Shown piece by piece: positions 52,448-61,404 of a DNA stretch of 64,000 nt (positions are counted from its first letter, which is position 1; each line of letters begins with the position of its first letter). A program made the translations under genes and the position numbers. This DNA comes from JACCTI01 sp963791565 (GTDB lineage: Bacteria > Verrucomicrobiota > Verrucomicrobiia > Chthoniobacterales > UBA10450), in NCBI GenBank assembly GCA_963791565.1, contig CAWBSX010000003.1, positions 310,001 through 374,000 on the forward strand, in the 5' to 3' direction. The notes under the pieces were generated by a model. That model was not told the DNA's origin, searched no databases, and was given only the letters and a program-made list of their open reading frames with translations.

Positions 52448-52475
52448 TTGCCGCACTCGGCGCGAAGTTTATAGT
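52448..52475 (+). promoter_or_regulatory. Candidate sigma-70 promoter for dnaE
   Basis: TTGCCG (52448-52453) and TATAGT (52470-52475) are separated by 16 bases. The predicted start of transcription would be close to the dnaE ATG at 52484, giving a very short or leaderless 5' end, or the true promoter is elsewhere. There is no obvious AGGAGG-type site before the ATG. Confidence 0.35.
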
Positions 52476-52483
52476 CACGCACA

Positions 52484-55400
52484 ATGCCCCGCGACTCCTT
52501 CGTTCATCTCCATCTGCATACCGAGTATTCGCTGCTCGACGGTGCGATCCGGATGAAGGAGCTGATGAAAAAGGCGACGGAATTCGAGATGCCCGCCGTG
52601 GCGATTACCGATCACGGAAATCTTTTTGGTGCGATCGAGTTTTATCAGGAAGCGCAGAAAGCCGGGATAAAACCGATCATTGGTTGCGAGGCTTACATGG
52701 CGCCGGGCTCGATCAAAGATCGCCCGAACAACATGCGCGATGCGGCCTATCACTTCACGCTGCTGGCGAAGGATGCGACCGGTTATCGCAATTTGGTGAA
52801 GCTGATTTCCACCGCGCACCTCGACGGATTTCACTACAAGCCGCGCATCGATAAGGAAATTCTCGCGAAACATTCCGAAGGATTGATCGGCATGAGCGCG
52901 TGTCTGAAGGGCGAGATCAACATGGCGATCCAGTCCGACAACATGGAGAAAGCGCGCGCGAGCACGGCGGAATTTCGCGACATCTTCGGCGCGGAAAATT
53001 TCTTTCTCGAACTGCACGACCACGGCATCGAAGCGCAGCACAAATGCAACGCGGTGCTGCCGAAGCTGGCGAAGGAATTCGGTCTCGGGTTAGTCGCGGC
53101 GAACGATGTGCATTTCCTCGAACGCCAGCATCACGACGCGCACGACGTCATGATCTGCATCGGCACCGGAAAAATGGTGCACGACGAACGCCGCATGCGT
53201 TACACGCCGGAGTTGTATTTCAAATCAGCCGACGAAATGCGCGCATTGTTTCGCGAGCATCCGGAGGCGATCACGAACACGCTTGAAATTGCGGAGCGCT
53301 GCAATCTCGAACTGGAATTCGGCAAATCGAAATATCCGGAATATCCGGCGCCGGAAGGTAAGACGCGGGAAGTTTATTTGCGCGAGCTTTGCTATAAGGG
53401 GCTGCACGAACGCTACGGCGAGCGCGTCAATTCGGAGCTGATCAAACGGCTCGATTACGAGCTCGATGTTTTGGAGAAGACCGGCTTCGTCAGTTACTTC
53501 CTGATCGTCTGGGATTTCATCCATTTCGCGAAAGGGCGCGGCATTCCCGTCGGGCCGGGACGCGGGTCGGCCGCGGGTTCGATGGTCGCTTATGTGCTCG
53601 AAATCACCGACGTCGATCCGCTGCAATTCAATTTGCTCTTCGAACGGTTTCTGAATCCGGACCGCGTTTCGCCACCGGATATTGACGTTGATTTTTGCGA
53701 AGCGCGCCGCGGCGAGGTGCTCGAATACGTCCGCCAGAAATACGGCGAGCGCCGCGTTTCGCAGATCATCACTTTCGGAAAACTGAAAGCGAAGAGCGTG
53801 GTGCGCGATGTCGGCCGCGTCATCGGTTTGAGTTACGGCGAAGCCGATCGCATCGCGAAGATGATTCCGAATGAGTTGAACATCACGCTCGCTGCCGCCG
53901 CGGAGAAGACGCCGGACTTAAAAAAAGCCATCGCGAACGAAGCCTCGACCAAACAGCTCTGGGATTACGCGCTCGTGCTCGAAGGCTTGTCACGCAACGC
54001 AGGTGTGCACGCAGCCGGCGTCGTTATCGGCGATCGCGATTTGTCGGAGTATGTACCGCTCTGCCGCGACACCAAAGGCACCGACGTGATCAGTCAATTC
54101 GCCATGGGCCCACTGAACGATCTCGGTCTGCTCAAGATGGATTTCCTCGGGCTGAAGACGCTGACCGTAATCGACGATACGCTGAAATTAATTCGCCAGC
54201 GGGACCCGGAATTTTCGATCAAGAAAATTCCGTTCGATGACGCGAAGTCGTTCGCGCTTTTTAATCGCGGCGAAACCATCGGCCTTTTCCAGATGGAATC
54301 CGGCGGCATGACGAGTGTGTCGAAGCAGCTCGATGTGCAGAAGATCGACGACATCATCGCCTTGATCGCGCTCTATCGCCCGGGCCCGATGGATCTGATC
54401 CCGGAATTCATCCGCGCGAAAAAAAGCGGGAAAGTGAAATACGCGCATCCGCTGCTCGAAGAGATCGCCGCGGAAACTTACGGCATTATGATTTACCAGG
54501 AGCAGGTCATGGCCGCGGCGAACAAGCTGGCCGGTTACTCGTTAGGCCAATCCGATTTGCTGCGACGCGCCATGGGGAAAAAAGACAAGGAGAAGATGGC
54601 GAAAGAGCGCGCCAACTTCATCGAGGGTTGCGAACGCACGAACAAAATTGCGGAAAAAAAGGCGAACGAGATTTTCGATTTGCTGGAAAAATTTGCCGGC
54701 TACGGATTCAACAAGAGTCACAGCGCGGCCTACGGCTTGATCAGTTATCAAACGGCGTATCTGAAGGCGAATTATCCGGTCGAGTTCATGGCCGGGTTGC
54801 TCAGCAACGAAATTAACAACACCGACAAGATTTCGGTGTTCGTTGGCGAATGTAAGCGGATGGGCATTCCGATTCTGCCGCCGGATGTGAATCACAGCGC
54901 ATTGAAATTCACACCGGAGAATTCGAATTCCATTCGATATGGATTAGCGGCGATCAAGAACGTCGGTGAAAGCGCGATGGAAGCGGCGATTCGCGCCCGC
55001 GAAAATGGCGGAGAATTCAAATCGCTGGAGGATTTTTGTGCGCGACTCGATTCGCGAATTGCGAATCGGAAAATGTTGGAGAGTCTGGTCAAAGCGGGTG
55101 CATTCGATTTCGTCGGCCGCAATCGCGCGGAATTATTTGCGGCGATTGACGAATCGTTAGCTGCGGCCTCGTCGTCGCATCGCGATCGCGCCAGCGGACA
55201 GGTTTCGCTTTTTGATGATTTGCCGCCGCCGACACCGAAGTCGGCCACGCGAACCGTCATTCCATGGACGCAACATGAAACGATGTCGTACGAGAAGGAG
55301 TTGTTAGGCTTCTATGTCACGGGACATCCTCTCGACGCTTACGCGAAAACCATCGCGGAAGGAAATTATCAAACCATCAACTCGTTAGGCGAATTGCAGG

Positions 55401-55894
55401 ATCGTTCGCAATTTCGCATCGCCGGCGCGCTGGCGCAGGTCGATCGCAAGTTCACCAAGAAGGAAGGAAAACCATTCGCCGTTGTCTGGGTGGAAGATCT
55501 CACCGGCACGCTCGAAGTCGTTTTGTGGAACGAGACCTACGTGAAGGTGGCGGATTTTCTCGCGCCGGGACGCGTGATTGCGATTCAGGGCAAACTCGAC
55601 AATCGCGACGACGCCATGCGCGCGACGGCTGATAAGGCGAGGTTGCTGAAACCAGATGCGGCCAATGGCGCGAGCAGCAATGGACATTCGAAGATAACGC
55701 TGAAGTTTTCTCCGAGTGCGAACAGTTCCGATCTGCGGCAGGTGAAACAACTGCTCGCCACTTCGCCGGGACCGCAGCCGGTGGAGTTGCTTTTCGAACG
55801 CGCAGATGGCGGCGTCTTGCGTCTCGATGCCGGTTCGGATCTCCGGGTGGAGTTAACCCCGGATTTGCAACAGCGATTAGCGCGCTGGCTGTAA
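52484..55894 (+). CDS. dnaE: DNA polymerase III subunit alpha
   Basis: 1136-residue replicative polymerase (DnaE1 type). PHP domain with FVHLHLHTEYSLLDGAIR near residue 5; polymerase core with VGPGRGSAAGSMVAYVLEIT near 359, catalytic acidic pair in PPDIDVDFCEARRGEVL near 400 and KMDFLGLKTLTVIDDTLKL near 551; FNKSHSAAYGLISYQTAYLK; then helix-hairpin-helix, OB-fold (FRIAGALAQVDRKF and LEVVLWNETYVKV, near 976) and a short C-terminal tail. Length is typical. Exact motif copies at 54539 and 55381. Confidence 0.97.
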   Translation: MPRDSFVHLHLHTEYSLLDGAIRMKELMKKATEFEMPAVAITDHGNLFGAIEFYQEAQKAGIKPIIGCEAYMAPGSIKDRPNNMRDAAYHFTLLAKDATGYRNLVKLISTAHLDGFHYKPRIDKEILAKHSEGLIGMSACLKGEINMAIQSDNMEKARASTAEFRDIFGAENFFLELHDHGIEAQHKCNAVLPKLAKEFGLGLVAANDVHFLERQHHDAHDVMICIGTGKMVHDERRMRYTPELYFKSADEMRALFREHPEAITNTLEIAERCNLELEFGKSKYPEYPAPEGKTREVYLRELCYKGLHERYGERVNSELIKRLDYELDVLEKTGFVSYFLIVWDFIHFAKGRGIPVGPGRGSAAGSMVAYVLEITDVDPLQFNLLFERFLNPDRVSPPDIDVDFCEARRGEVLEYVRQKYGERRVSQIITFGKLKAKSVVRDVGRVIGLSYGEADRIAKMIPNELNITLAAAAEKTPDLKKAIANEASTKQLWDYALVLEGLSRNAGVHAAGVVIGDRDLSEYVPLCRDTKGTDVISQFAMGPLNDLGLLKMDFLGLKTLTVIDDTLKLIRQRDPEFSIKKIPFDDAKSFALFNRGETIGLFQMESGGMTSVSKQLDVQKIDDIIALIALYRPGPMDLIPEFIRAKKSGKVKYAHPLLEEIAAETYGIMIYQEQVMAAANKLAGYSLGQSDLLRRAMGKKDKEKMAKERANFIEGCERTNKIAEKKANEIFDLLEKFAGYGFNKSHSAAYGLISYQTAYLKANYPVEFMAGLLSNEINNTDKISVFVGECKRMGIPILPPDVNHSALKFTPENSNSIRYGLAAIKNVGESAMEAAIRARENGGEFKSLEDFCARLDSRIANRKMLESLVKAGAFDFVGRNRAELFAAIDESLAAASSSHRDRASGQVSLFDDLPPPTPKSATRTVIPWTQHETMSYEKELLGFYVTGHPLDAYAKTIAEGNYQTINSLGELQDRSQFRIAGALAQVDRKFTKKEGKPFAVVWVEDLTGTLEVVLWNETYVKVADFLAPGRVIAIQGKLDNRDDAMRATADKARLLKPDAANGASSNGHSKITLKFSPSANSSDLRQVKQLLATSPGPQPVELLFERADGGVLRLDAGSDLRVELTPDLQQRLARWL

Positions 55895-56572
55895 TTCAGG
55901 ACTCGTTAGGCCAAAACTCAAGCGCAACGGCTTGGACGTGCCGATGCGTTCTTCGAGTTGCTTCTGCAAGGCCGTTTCCGCTTCGCCGGTCAGATTAGCC
56001 TGCTCCGCTTTTTCGCGCGCGAGTTTCGGCAAAGACCCTAATTCGTTCTGCAAATCCTCCGCCGAAATGCGATTCCATAAACCGTTTTCGTATTCCAAGA
56101 CATCCACATTTTGCTGTTCTACGTCGAGGATCCTGGCGTGCGGAATTTGCACCGCGATTTCATCGTCGTTCACATCGACCGAAACATTATCGCGCAAATC
56201 AAAACCGACTTTCACATTGTAACTGCCGTGAAGTTTGACCCGTTTGGTGCTGCCGACCCAGGTATGCTCGAATTCATGTTCGACCTCGGTGCTGCGGGAC
56301 AACACGGCTAATTCAGCCAGCGCGGTCGTCTTCTCGAAGTAAACGCGGTTGTTGATCGTGACCCGCGGCTGCACTTGCGCGAGATCGACAAACGCGTCGC
56401 GCACATCACGACCAATCTGTTCGAGGTTGGCGCCGGTTTGTTGCGCGGTGCGCATCGGCCAGGTTTCGACGCGCCAAAAAATAAACGCCGCGAGCGCGGC
56501 TACGATAAGGAAAATAAGAACGAAGGCGAGCGGCCAGGAGAATTTTCGCCGCGGAGGAGGCTCGAGGTACAT
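55877..56572 (-). CDS. DUF4230 family membrane-anchored protein
   Basis: 231 residues: one N-terminal membrane helix (WPLAFVLIFLIVAALAAFIFW) and a soluble periplasmic-type domain with the DUF4230 pattern (LAELAVLSRSTEVEHEFEHT, VGFDLRDNVSVDVNDDEIAV and QIPHARILDVE, in parts). Function unknown. Its last residues overlap the end of dnaE (convergent by 18 bases). Confidence 0.8.
   Translation of the reverse strand: MYLEPPPRRKFSWPLAFVLIFLIVAALAAFIFWRVETWPMRTAQQTGANLEQIGRDVRDAFVDLAQVQPRVTINNRVYFEKTTALAELAVLSRSTEVEHEFEHTWVGSTKRVKLHGSYNVKVGFDLRDNVSVDVNDDEIAVQIPHARILDVEQQNVDVLEYENGLWNRISAEDLQNELGSLPKLAREKAEQANLTGEAETALQKQLEERIGTSKPLRLSFGLTSPELQPAR
55901..55911. repeat. Dispersed 11-mer motif between dnaE and a DUF4230 gene
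   Basis: Exact ACTCGTTAGGC just past the dnaE stop; on the minus strand it encodes Gly-Leu-Thr-Ser in the C-terminus of the DUF4230 protein. Confidence 0.75.
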
Positions 56573-56743
56573 GCGTCAGTGCAAAAAAGTACCGCCCCCC
56601 ACGCCCAAAGGACGTGAAGGGCGGCTGTTCCCCCCAGAACAATCTTCCAAAGTTGCGGACGAAGTAACGGAAACCGGCCCGAGAAGCAAACCTTATTTCC
56701 GGAAGAATGCGACGTCACGAGGGAAATGACATAATCTGGCGCG

Positions 56744-57595
56744 ATGAAACTGGGCCTGCGCTACGAGACAACCTACCGCTACGGAGAACCGGTCGGCTTC
56801 TCGCCCCACGAGCTGCGACTCTTTCCGCGCGGCGATCGTTTTCATCGTGTGCGACGAGTTGAGCTGCGCGCGAATGATCACGCGACGGTGCGTTATTCCC
56901 GCGACTTTTTCGATAACACCGTCGCGACAATTTTTTTTCCGGAACGTCTGGCGGAACTGCATTTCGCGCTCGAAATCGATCTGGATTTAGAGGCGAAGAA
57001 TCCATTCGATTTTATTTTGGAAAGCGATGCAGTGGAGATGCCGTTTAGCTACCCGGCGGAATTGCATGAAGTTCTTCGGCCGTATTTGAAGCGTCACGAA
57101 AACGGCGCGCTGGATATTCCCGGCTGGTCGCCGCCAAATGGAGAGCGTCGCGGAACGGTCAGCGCATTGGTGAGCTTGAATGAAGCGTTGCACAAGAATG
57201 TGAAGTACGAACGGCGCGAAGAGGGCGCGGCGCTTTTGCCTAACGAGACCTTGCGCCGCGGCCGCGGGGCTTGTCGCGATCTGGCCGTTTTGCTCGCGGA
57301 AATTTTGCGCGCCTCCGGATTAGCCGCGCGGCTGGTTAGCGGATATCTGCGGTCCACCGATGAAGAGACGCGACATGCGGAAGGTTCGTTGCACGCATGG
57401 ACAGAAGTTTTCTTGCCGGGCGCAGGCTGGGTGGGAATGGACCCGACCAATGGCGTTTTTTGTAATCACAACTGGATCTCGGCCGCAGTCGGCCTGACGC
57501 CGGCGCAGATCACGCCGATCGCGGGCAGCTATTATCACAAGACGCGCGTGGCCTCGAAAATGACGAGCAAGTTGGAGCTGCTGCAGTTGTGTTAA
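56744..57595 (+). CDS. Transglutaminase-like protein
   Basis: 283-residue protein with an N-terminal beta domain (LRYETTYRYGEPVGFSPHEL) and a transglutaminase/protease core: Cys in GRGACRDLAVLLAEILRA, His in GSLHAWTEVFLPGAGW and Asp in GMDPTNG, so the triad is complete. Members are cytosolic amidases or peptidases, often next to an ATP-grasp partner, which is not the case here. A CATAAT box lies 8 bases before the ATG (56731-56736), without a convincing -35. Confidence 0.88.
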   Translation: MKLGLRYETTYRYGEPVGFSPHELRLFPRGDRFHRVRRVELRANDHATVRYSRDFFDNTVATIFFPERLAELHFALEIDLDLEAKNPFDFILESDAVEMPFSYPAELHEVLRPYLKRHENGALDIPGWSPPNGERRGTVSALVSLNEALHKNVKYERREEGAALLPNETLRRGRGACRDLAVLLAEILRASGLAARLVSGYLRSTDEETRHAEGSLHAWTEVFLPGAGWVGMDPTNGVFCNHNWISAAVGLTPAQITPIAGSYYHKTRVASKMTSKLELLQLC

Positions 57596-58632
57596 GCGAA
57601 TTGCAGCTGCGCGATTTTCGCTGCTTCGAAAAACTGCGCGTCGATGTTGCGGTCGGTTTCAATTTTTTCGTCGGACAGAACGGACAGGGGAAAACTTCGA
57701 TTCTGGAAGCAGCCTGCGTCTTGTTGCGGTTGCAATCGCAACGCAGTTCGACGCTGGCGCCGTTGATTCGAATCGGACAGCACTCGTTAGGCGTCGCCGG
57801 CCGCTGGGACGATCATCGGCTGGAATTTCGCTACAGCGCGTTGCGACGAAAAATCATTTTCGATGAAGTCGAACAAAGTAGAACCACTGAATATCTGCGA
57901 CTCGCTCGGGTGGTTTCTCTGGCCAACACCGACATCGAATTGGTGCGCGGATCATCCGAGGCGCGAAGACGTTTTCTGGATTTTCTTGGCGCGCAGATCG
58001 AACCGCGATATCGCGCGACGCTGCGTTCCTACGAGCGCGCACTGCGGTCGCGCAACGCGCTTTTGAAATCTGTTTTGCCGAAGCCGCGCGAGCTTGCCGC
58101 TTATGACGCACCGTTGATTGAGCACGGCGCCATCTTGTCGGAGCTGCGTGCGAAGCTGGTGGAGCGGCTGTCCCCTTTCGCGACGAAAGCACACGGCGAA
58201 ATCAGTGGCACGGCAGAATCGCTTCGCCTGAAATTCGCACCGGGGAATGCGGCAGATTTCGCCGCCGATCTCGCGCGGACTCGCGCGCAGGAGACGCGTT
58301 TGCGACAAACAGTCGTCGGTCCGCATCGCGACGACATCGCGCTCTTCGTCGATGAAAGAGCGGCGGCGCAATACGCGTCGGAAGGTCAGCAACGAACGGT
58401 AGCTCTGGCCTTGAAGATCGCGCAGGCCCGAGTCTTTGGCGCCGAAGGAGGAAACGCGCCGCTTCTGCTGATCGACGATATTTTTGGCGAGCTCGATCCA
58501 TCGCGACGCAATCGACTTTTGAGTTCGTTGCCGATTGATGCGCAAAAATTGGTGACAGCCACGAGTCTCTCATGGCAGGAAAAGCCGATAGACGGCCCGG
58601 TGTTTCGCTTGGAAAACGGTGCATTGCGATGA
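57589..58632 (+). CDS. recF: DNA replication and repair protein RecF
   Basis: 347-residue SMC-like ATPase that helps load RecA at gaps. Walker A FFVGQNGQGKTSILEA near residue 25, the RFLDFLGAQIEPRY region, the signature ASEGQQRTVALALKIAQA and Walker B LLLIDDIFGELDPSRRNRLL are intact. It starts with GTG at 57589, overlapping the end of the transglutaminase gene. dnaA and dnaN, often next to recF, are absent from the window. Confidence 0.94.
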   Translation: MLSELQLRDFRCFEKLRVDVAVGFNFFVGQNGQGKTSILEAACVLLRLQSQRSSTLAPLIRIGQHSLGVAGRWDDHRLEFRYSALRRKIIFDEVEQSRTTEYLRLARVVSLANTDIELVRGSSEARRRFLDFLGAQIEPRYRATLRSYERALRSRNALLKSVLPKPRELAAYDAPLIEHGAILSELRAKLVERLSPFATKAHGEISGTAESLRLKFAPGNAADFAADLARTRAQETRLRQTVVGPHRDDIALFVDERAAAQYASEGQQRTVALALKIAQARVFGAEGGNAPLLLIDDIFGELDPSRRNRLLSSLPIDAQKLVTATSLSWQEKPIDGPVFRLENGALR

Positions 58633-58684
58633 AAACGCTGTCTTACCCCTTGCCATCGCGCCCGCGGTATATTCTAATTTTTAT

Positions 58685-59245
58685 ATGCGAAATCTGAGGC
58701 CAGGACGGTCGCAGAACCTGACGGGGTCACTGCTCGTGGCGCACCCGAGCATGACGGACCCGAACTTCCGACGCGCGGTGCTTTTCGTATCGGCGCATGA
58801 CGCAACGGAAGGCGCGATGGGCGTGATTTTGAATCGACCATTGGACAAGCACGTCGTCGATTTGGTCAGCGACACACCGCCCGATGGTCTGGCGGACGTG
58901 CCGGTGTTTCTCGGCGGACCGGTTGGAAAAAATCAGCTGATGTTCGCGGCCTTTGAATGGGAAGACGCGAATGGCCTGCATCTTAATCACAATGTGAACG
59001 CGGAAGAAGCGCATGAGCTGGTCGATAACGATCCAACGTCGATCCGCGCGTTTGTCGGCTACGCCGGCTGGACGGCGGGACAGCTCGAGACCGAAATGAA
59101 ACAGCGCGCCTGGATTTTGCATAAACCGACGCGCGCCGCGCTCGCGCCAGAGAAGTTGCCGAATCTTTGGTTCGAGATCATGCGCGGGCTCGGACCGTGG
59201 TATCGCTTGCTCGCGGCCGCGCCGGACGATCCGTCTTTGAACTAG
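58685..59245 (+). CDS. YqgE/AlgH family protein
   Basis: 186 residues from ATG 58685 (MRNLRPGRSQ). The blocks LTGSLLVAHPSMTDPNFRRA, GAMGVILNRPL, VFLGGPVGKNQLMF and AFVGYAGWTAGQLETEM, each family-conserved, define YqgE/AlgH, a protein linked to regulation in some bacteria but with unclear biochemistry. The longer open frame from 58619 starts inside recF. Confidence 0.9.
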   Translation: MRNLRPGRSQNLTGSLLVAHPSMTDPNFRRAVLFVSAHDATEGAMGVILNRPLDKHVVDLVSDTPPDGLADVPVFLGGPVGKNQLMFAAFEWEDANGLHLNHNVNAEEAHELVDNDPTSIRAFVGYAGWTAGQLETEMKQRAWILHKPTRAALAPEKLPNLWFEIMRGLGPWYRLLAAAPDDPSLN

Positions 59246-59277
59246 CGTCGCGCCAATAATTCTGCGAAGGGATTCGC

Positions 59278-60375
59278 ATGATCATCGGCGTCCCGAAAGA
59301 AATCAAAGAGCAGGAGCACCGCGTCGGGCTCATTCCTTCCACCGCCACGACGCTGACGCGGCGCGGTCATACAGTTCTGATTCAAAAGAGCGCGGGCATC
59401 GGCTCCGGTTACCCCGACCAAACTTACATCGACGCGGGCGCGCAGATCATCGGCACGGCAGAAGATGTTTTCGCGAAAGCGGAGATGATCGTGAAAGTAA
59501 AGGAGCCGCTGCCCGCTGAGTACGGATTACTGCGAAAAGGGCAGATTCTTTTCACTTATCTGCATCTCGCGGCGAGCAAACCGCTCACGGAAGCGCTTCT
59601 AAAATCTGGCGTGACCGGTGTTGCCTACGAAACGATTCAGGTCGGGAACAAGCTCCCGTTGCTTGAGCCGATGAGCGAAATCGCGGGCCGCATGTCCGCA
59701 GTGATGGGTGCGTATTATTTGGCAAAACACAATGGCGGCAATGGCGTCTTGTTAGGTGGCGTGCCCGGTGTGTTACCCGCAAAAGTCGTGGTGATAGGCG
59801 GTGGAACGTCGGGTGTAAACGCGGCACGCATGGCAGTGGGATTGAAAGCCGATGTGACGATTCTGGAAGTCGATGGCGAACGGATGCGATTCCTGGATCT
59901 GACCATGCCGAATGTGAAAACACTTTATTCCAATGAAGCGAATCTGACCGAATTGATGCCGACGACCGACTTGCTCATCGGCGCGGTGTTAGTTCCCGGA
60001 GCGAAAGCGCCCAAACTCGTGACTCGCGAAATGTTGCGCGAAATGAGACCTGGCAGCGTCTTCGTCGATATCGCAATCGACCAGGGCGGCTGTGCGGAAA
60101 CTTCGCGCGCGACCACGCACACCGATCCGGTTTATGTCGAGGAAGGCGTGACACATTATTGCGTGGCGAACATGCCAGGTGCCTATGCCCGCACTTCCAC
60201 GCAAGCGCTCAGCAATGCGACCGCGCGTTATGTAGAGTTGCTGGCTGATCTCGGTTTGGAAGGCGCGTGCAAGAAACAAGCGGCTCTTCTTGGTGGCATT
60301 AACACGCGCGAAGGAAAGTTGACCAACCAACCGGTTGCCGAGGCGCACGGATTCAAATACGAAGCGCCGTTTTAG
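59278..60375 (+). CDS. ald: Alanine dehydrogenase
   Basis: 365-residue NAD-dependent enzyme interconverting alanine and pyruvate plus ammonia. MIIGVPKEIKEQEHRVGLIP with the pyruvate-binding Arg and Lys, the catalytic-His segment LFTYLHLAASKPLTEALL, the NAD-binding GGGTSGVNAARMAVGL, and DIAIDQGGCAETSR are present. Length is normal. It lies alone between YqgE and the small lipoprotein. Confidence 0.96.
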   Translation: MIIGVPKEIKEQEHRVGLIPSTATTLTRRGHTVLIQKSAGIGSGYPDQTYIDAGAQIIGTAEDVFAKAEMIVKVKEPLPAEYGLLRKGQILFTYLHLAASKPLTEALLKSGVTGVAYETIQVGNKLPLLEPMSEIAGRMSAVMGAYYLAKHNGGNGVLLGGVPGVLPAKVVVIGGGTSGVNAARMAVGLKADVTILEVDGERMRFLDLTMPNVKTLYSNEANLTELMPTTDLLIGAVLVPGAKAPKLVTREMLREMRPGSVFVDIAIDQGGCAETSRATTHTDPVYVEEGVTHYCVANMPGAYARTSTQALSNATARYVELLADLGLEGACKKQAALLGGINTREGKLTNQPVAEAHGFKYEAPF

Positions 60376-60470
60376 CGCCGCAATTTTTGGCGCTCAATTC
60401 GATTGCGCAAGGCCGGAGAGCCTCCTTCGTTCGAATCAGCTTTGTCCCGTTATCGGGGCAACACATCATT

Positions 60471-60674
60471 ATGAAAAAATTCCTATGCATTTTAGCCGGG
60501 GCCGCCCTTCTCGCGGCCTGTGAAGAAAAAACCGTCGTAACGCCTGCGTCTGGCACCGACAAAAAGGAGACGACCAAGGAGTCGAACACCACCGTGGTGA
60601 ATCCTCCGGCGGAGAAGAAGACGGAAACCAGCACCAGCACGAGCACCTCGACGAGCTCGAGCCCAAATCCTTAA
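60471..60674 (+). CDS. Small lipoprotein
   Basis: 67 residues from ATG 60471: signal peptide MKKFLCILAGAALLAACEEK with lipobox LAAC, then a Thr/Ser/Glu/Lys-rich tail ending in repeated Ser-Thr. Function unknown. A hairpin terminator follows 20 bases after the stop. Confidence 0.75.
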   Translation: MKKFLCILAGAALLAACEEKTVVTPASGTDKKETTKESNTTVVNPPAEKKTETSTSTSTSTSSSPNP

Positions 60675-60693
60675 CGGCATCGTTTCGTTGGCG

Positions 60694-60728
60694 AACTCTT
60701 CCCGCGGCTCGGCTGCGGGAAGAGTTTT
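60694..60728 (+). terminator. Intrinsic terminator after the small lipoprotein gene
   Basis: Arms AACTCTTCCCGC (60694-60705) and GCGGGAAGAGTT (60715-60726) pair perfectly over 12 bases around a 9-base loop, followed by a short T-rich end (TTTT across the arm and 60728). The T-run is short, so termination may be partial. Confidence 0.7.
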
Positions 60729-60761
60729 GCTGTACAACGGCGAAAAGGATTTAGTGCTCAG

Positions 60762-61127
60762 GTGATTCCTGACCGCGCGTTGTCTTTCGGGCGCGATCGT
60801 CGCCTAACGAGTGCTTCCGAATTCGCTCGTGTTCGGACGGAAGGTCAATCCGCACGCGGTGCGTTACTCGTTCTCGGCATTCTCGAAACCGGAGACGGAA
60901 AATTATTTCGCGCCGGCTTCGTTACCTCCAAACACGTCGGCGCAGCTGTGATCCGCAATCGAGTGCGGCGACGTCTCCGCGAAATCATCCGTCGGCATCA
61001 ACACGAAACCCGCTCTGGTCTCTGGCTAGTCATCATCGCGCGACCGCCGGCCGCACGCGCCACTTACGCGGCGTTGGAGGATGAATATTTGCGTCTGGCA
61101 AAGCGCGCTTCTATCCTAGCGCCCTGA
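60762..61127 (+). CDS. rnpA: Ribonuclease P protein component
   Basis: 121-residue RnpA, which helps the RNase P RNA process tRNA 5' ends. The RNR signature is seen in VGAAVIRNRVRRRLREIIRR, preceded by a FRAGFVTSKHVG strand. GTG at 60762 fits the family start. rpmH, which usually sits just upstream, is absent; a terminator is there instead. Overlaps yidD by one base. An exact motif copy encodes RRLTSAS (60802-60811). Confidence 0.93.
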   Translation: MIPDRALSFGRDRRLTSASEFARVRTEGQSARGALLVLGILETGDGKLFRAGFVTSKHVGAAVIRNRVRRRLREIIRRHQHETRSGLWLVIIARPPAARATYAALEDEYLRLAKRASILAP

Positions 61128-61390
61128 TGGTCCCGGTCGTCCGATTTTTCATTCGCATCTACCAGGCGACGCTCTCCCCGATGTTCTCGTGGATGGCTGG
61201 TCCCGGGATGGGCTGCCGTTTTCAGCCGACCTGTTCGCATTATTTTCTGGAAGCGGTCGAGACGCACGGTGTTTTGCGCGGGAGCTGGCTTGGTCTGCGC
61301 CGGCTCGGGCGTTGCCATCCTTGGGGTGGAGAAGGCAGCGATCCCGTGCCGCGGCCGAATACACATTCGAACCACTTGGTTTGTGAATAA
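61127..61390 (+). CDS. yidD: Membrane protein insertion efficiency factor YidD
   Basis: 87-residue YidD: FFIRIYQATLSPMF, GCRFQPTCSHYFLEAVETHG and RRLGRCHPWGGEGSDPVP are the conserved blocks, with the characteristic cysteine pattern (CRFxPTCS). It assists YidC. Overlaps rnpA upstream; yidC starts 14 bases downstream. Confidence 0.95.
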   Translation: MVPVVRFFIRIYQATLSPMFSWMAGPGMGCRFQPTCSHYFLEAVETHGVLRGSWLGLRRLGRCHPWGGEGSDPVPRPNTHSNHLVCE

Positions 61391-61404
61391 GACCGGCGCT
61401 GCCT

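Noticed and set aside
56585..56640. GC-rich hairpin (CCGCCC/GGGCGG) upstream of the DUF4230 gene start
   Set aside because: Short arms, large loop and no T-run; not a convincing terminator.
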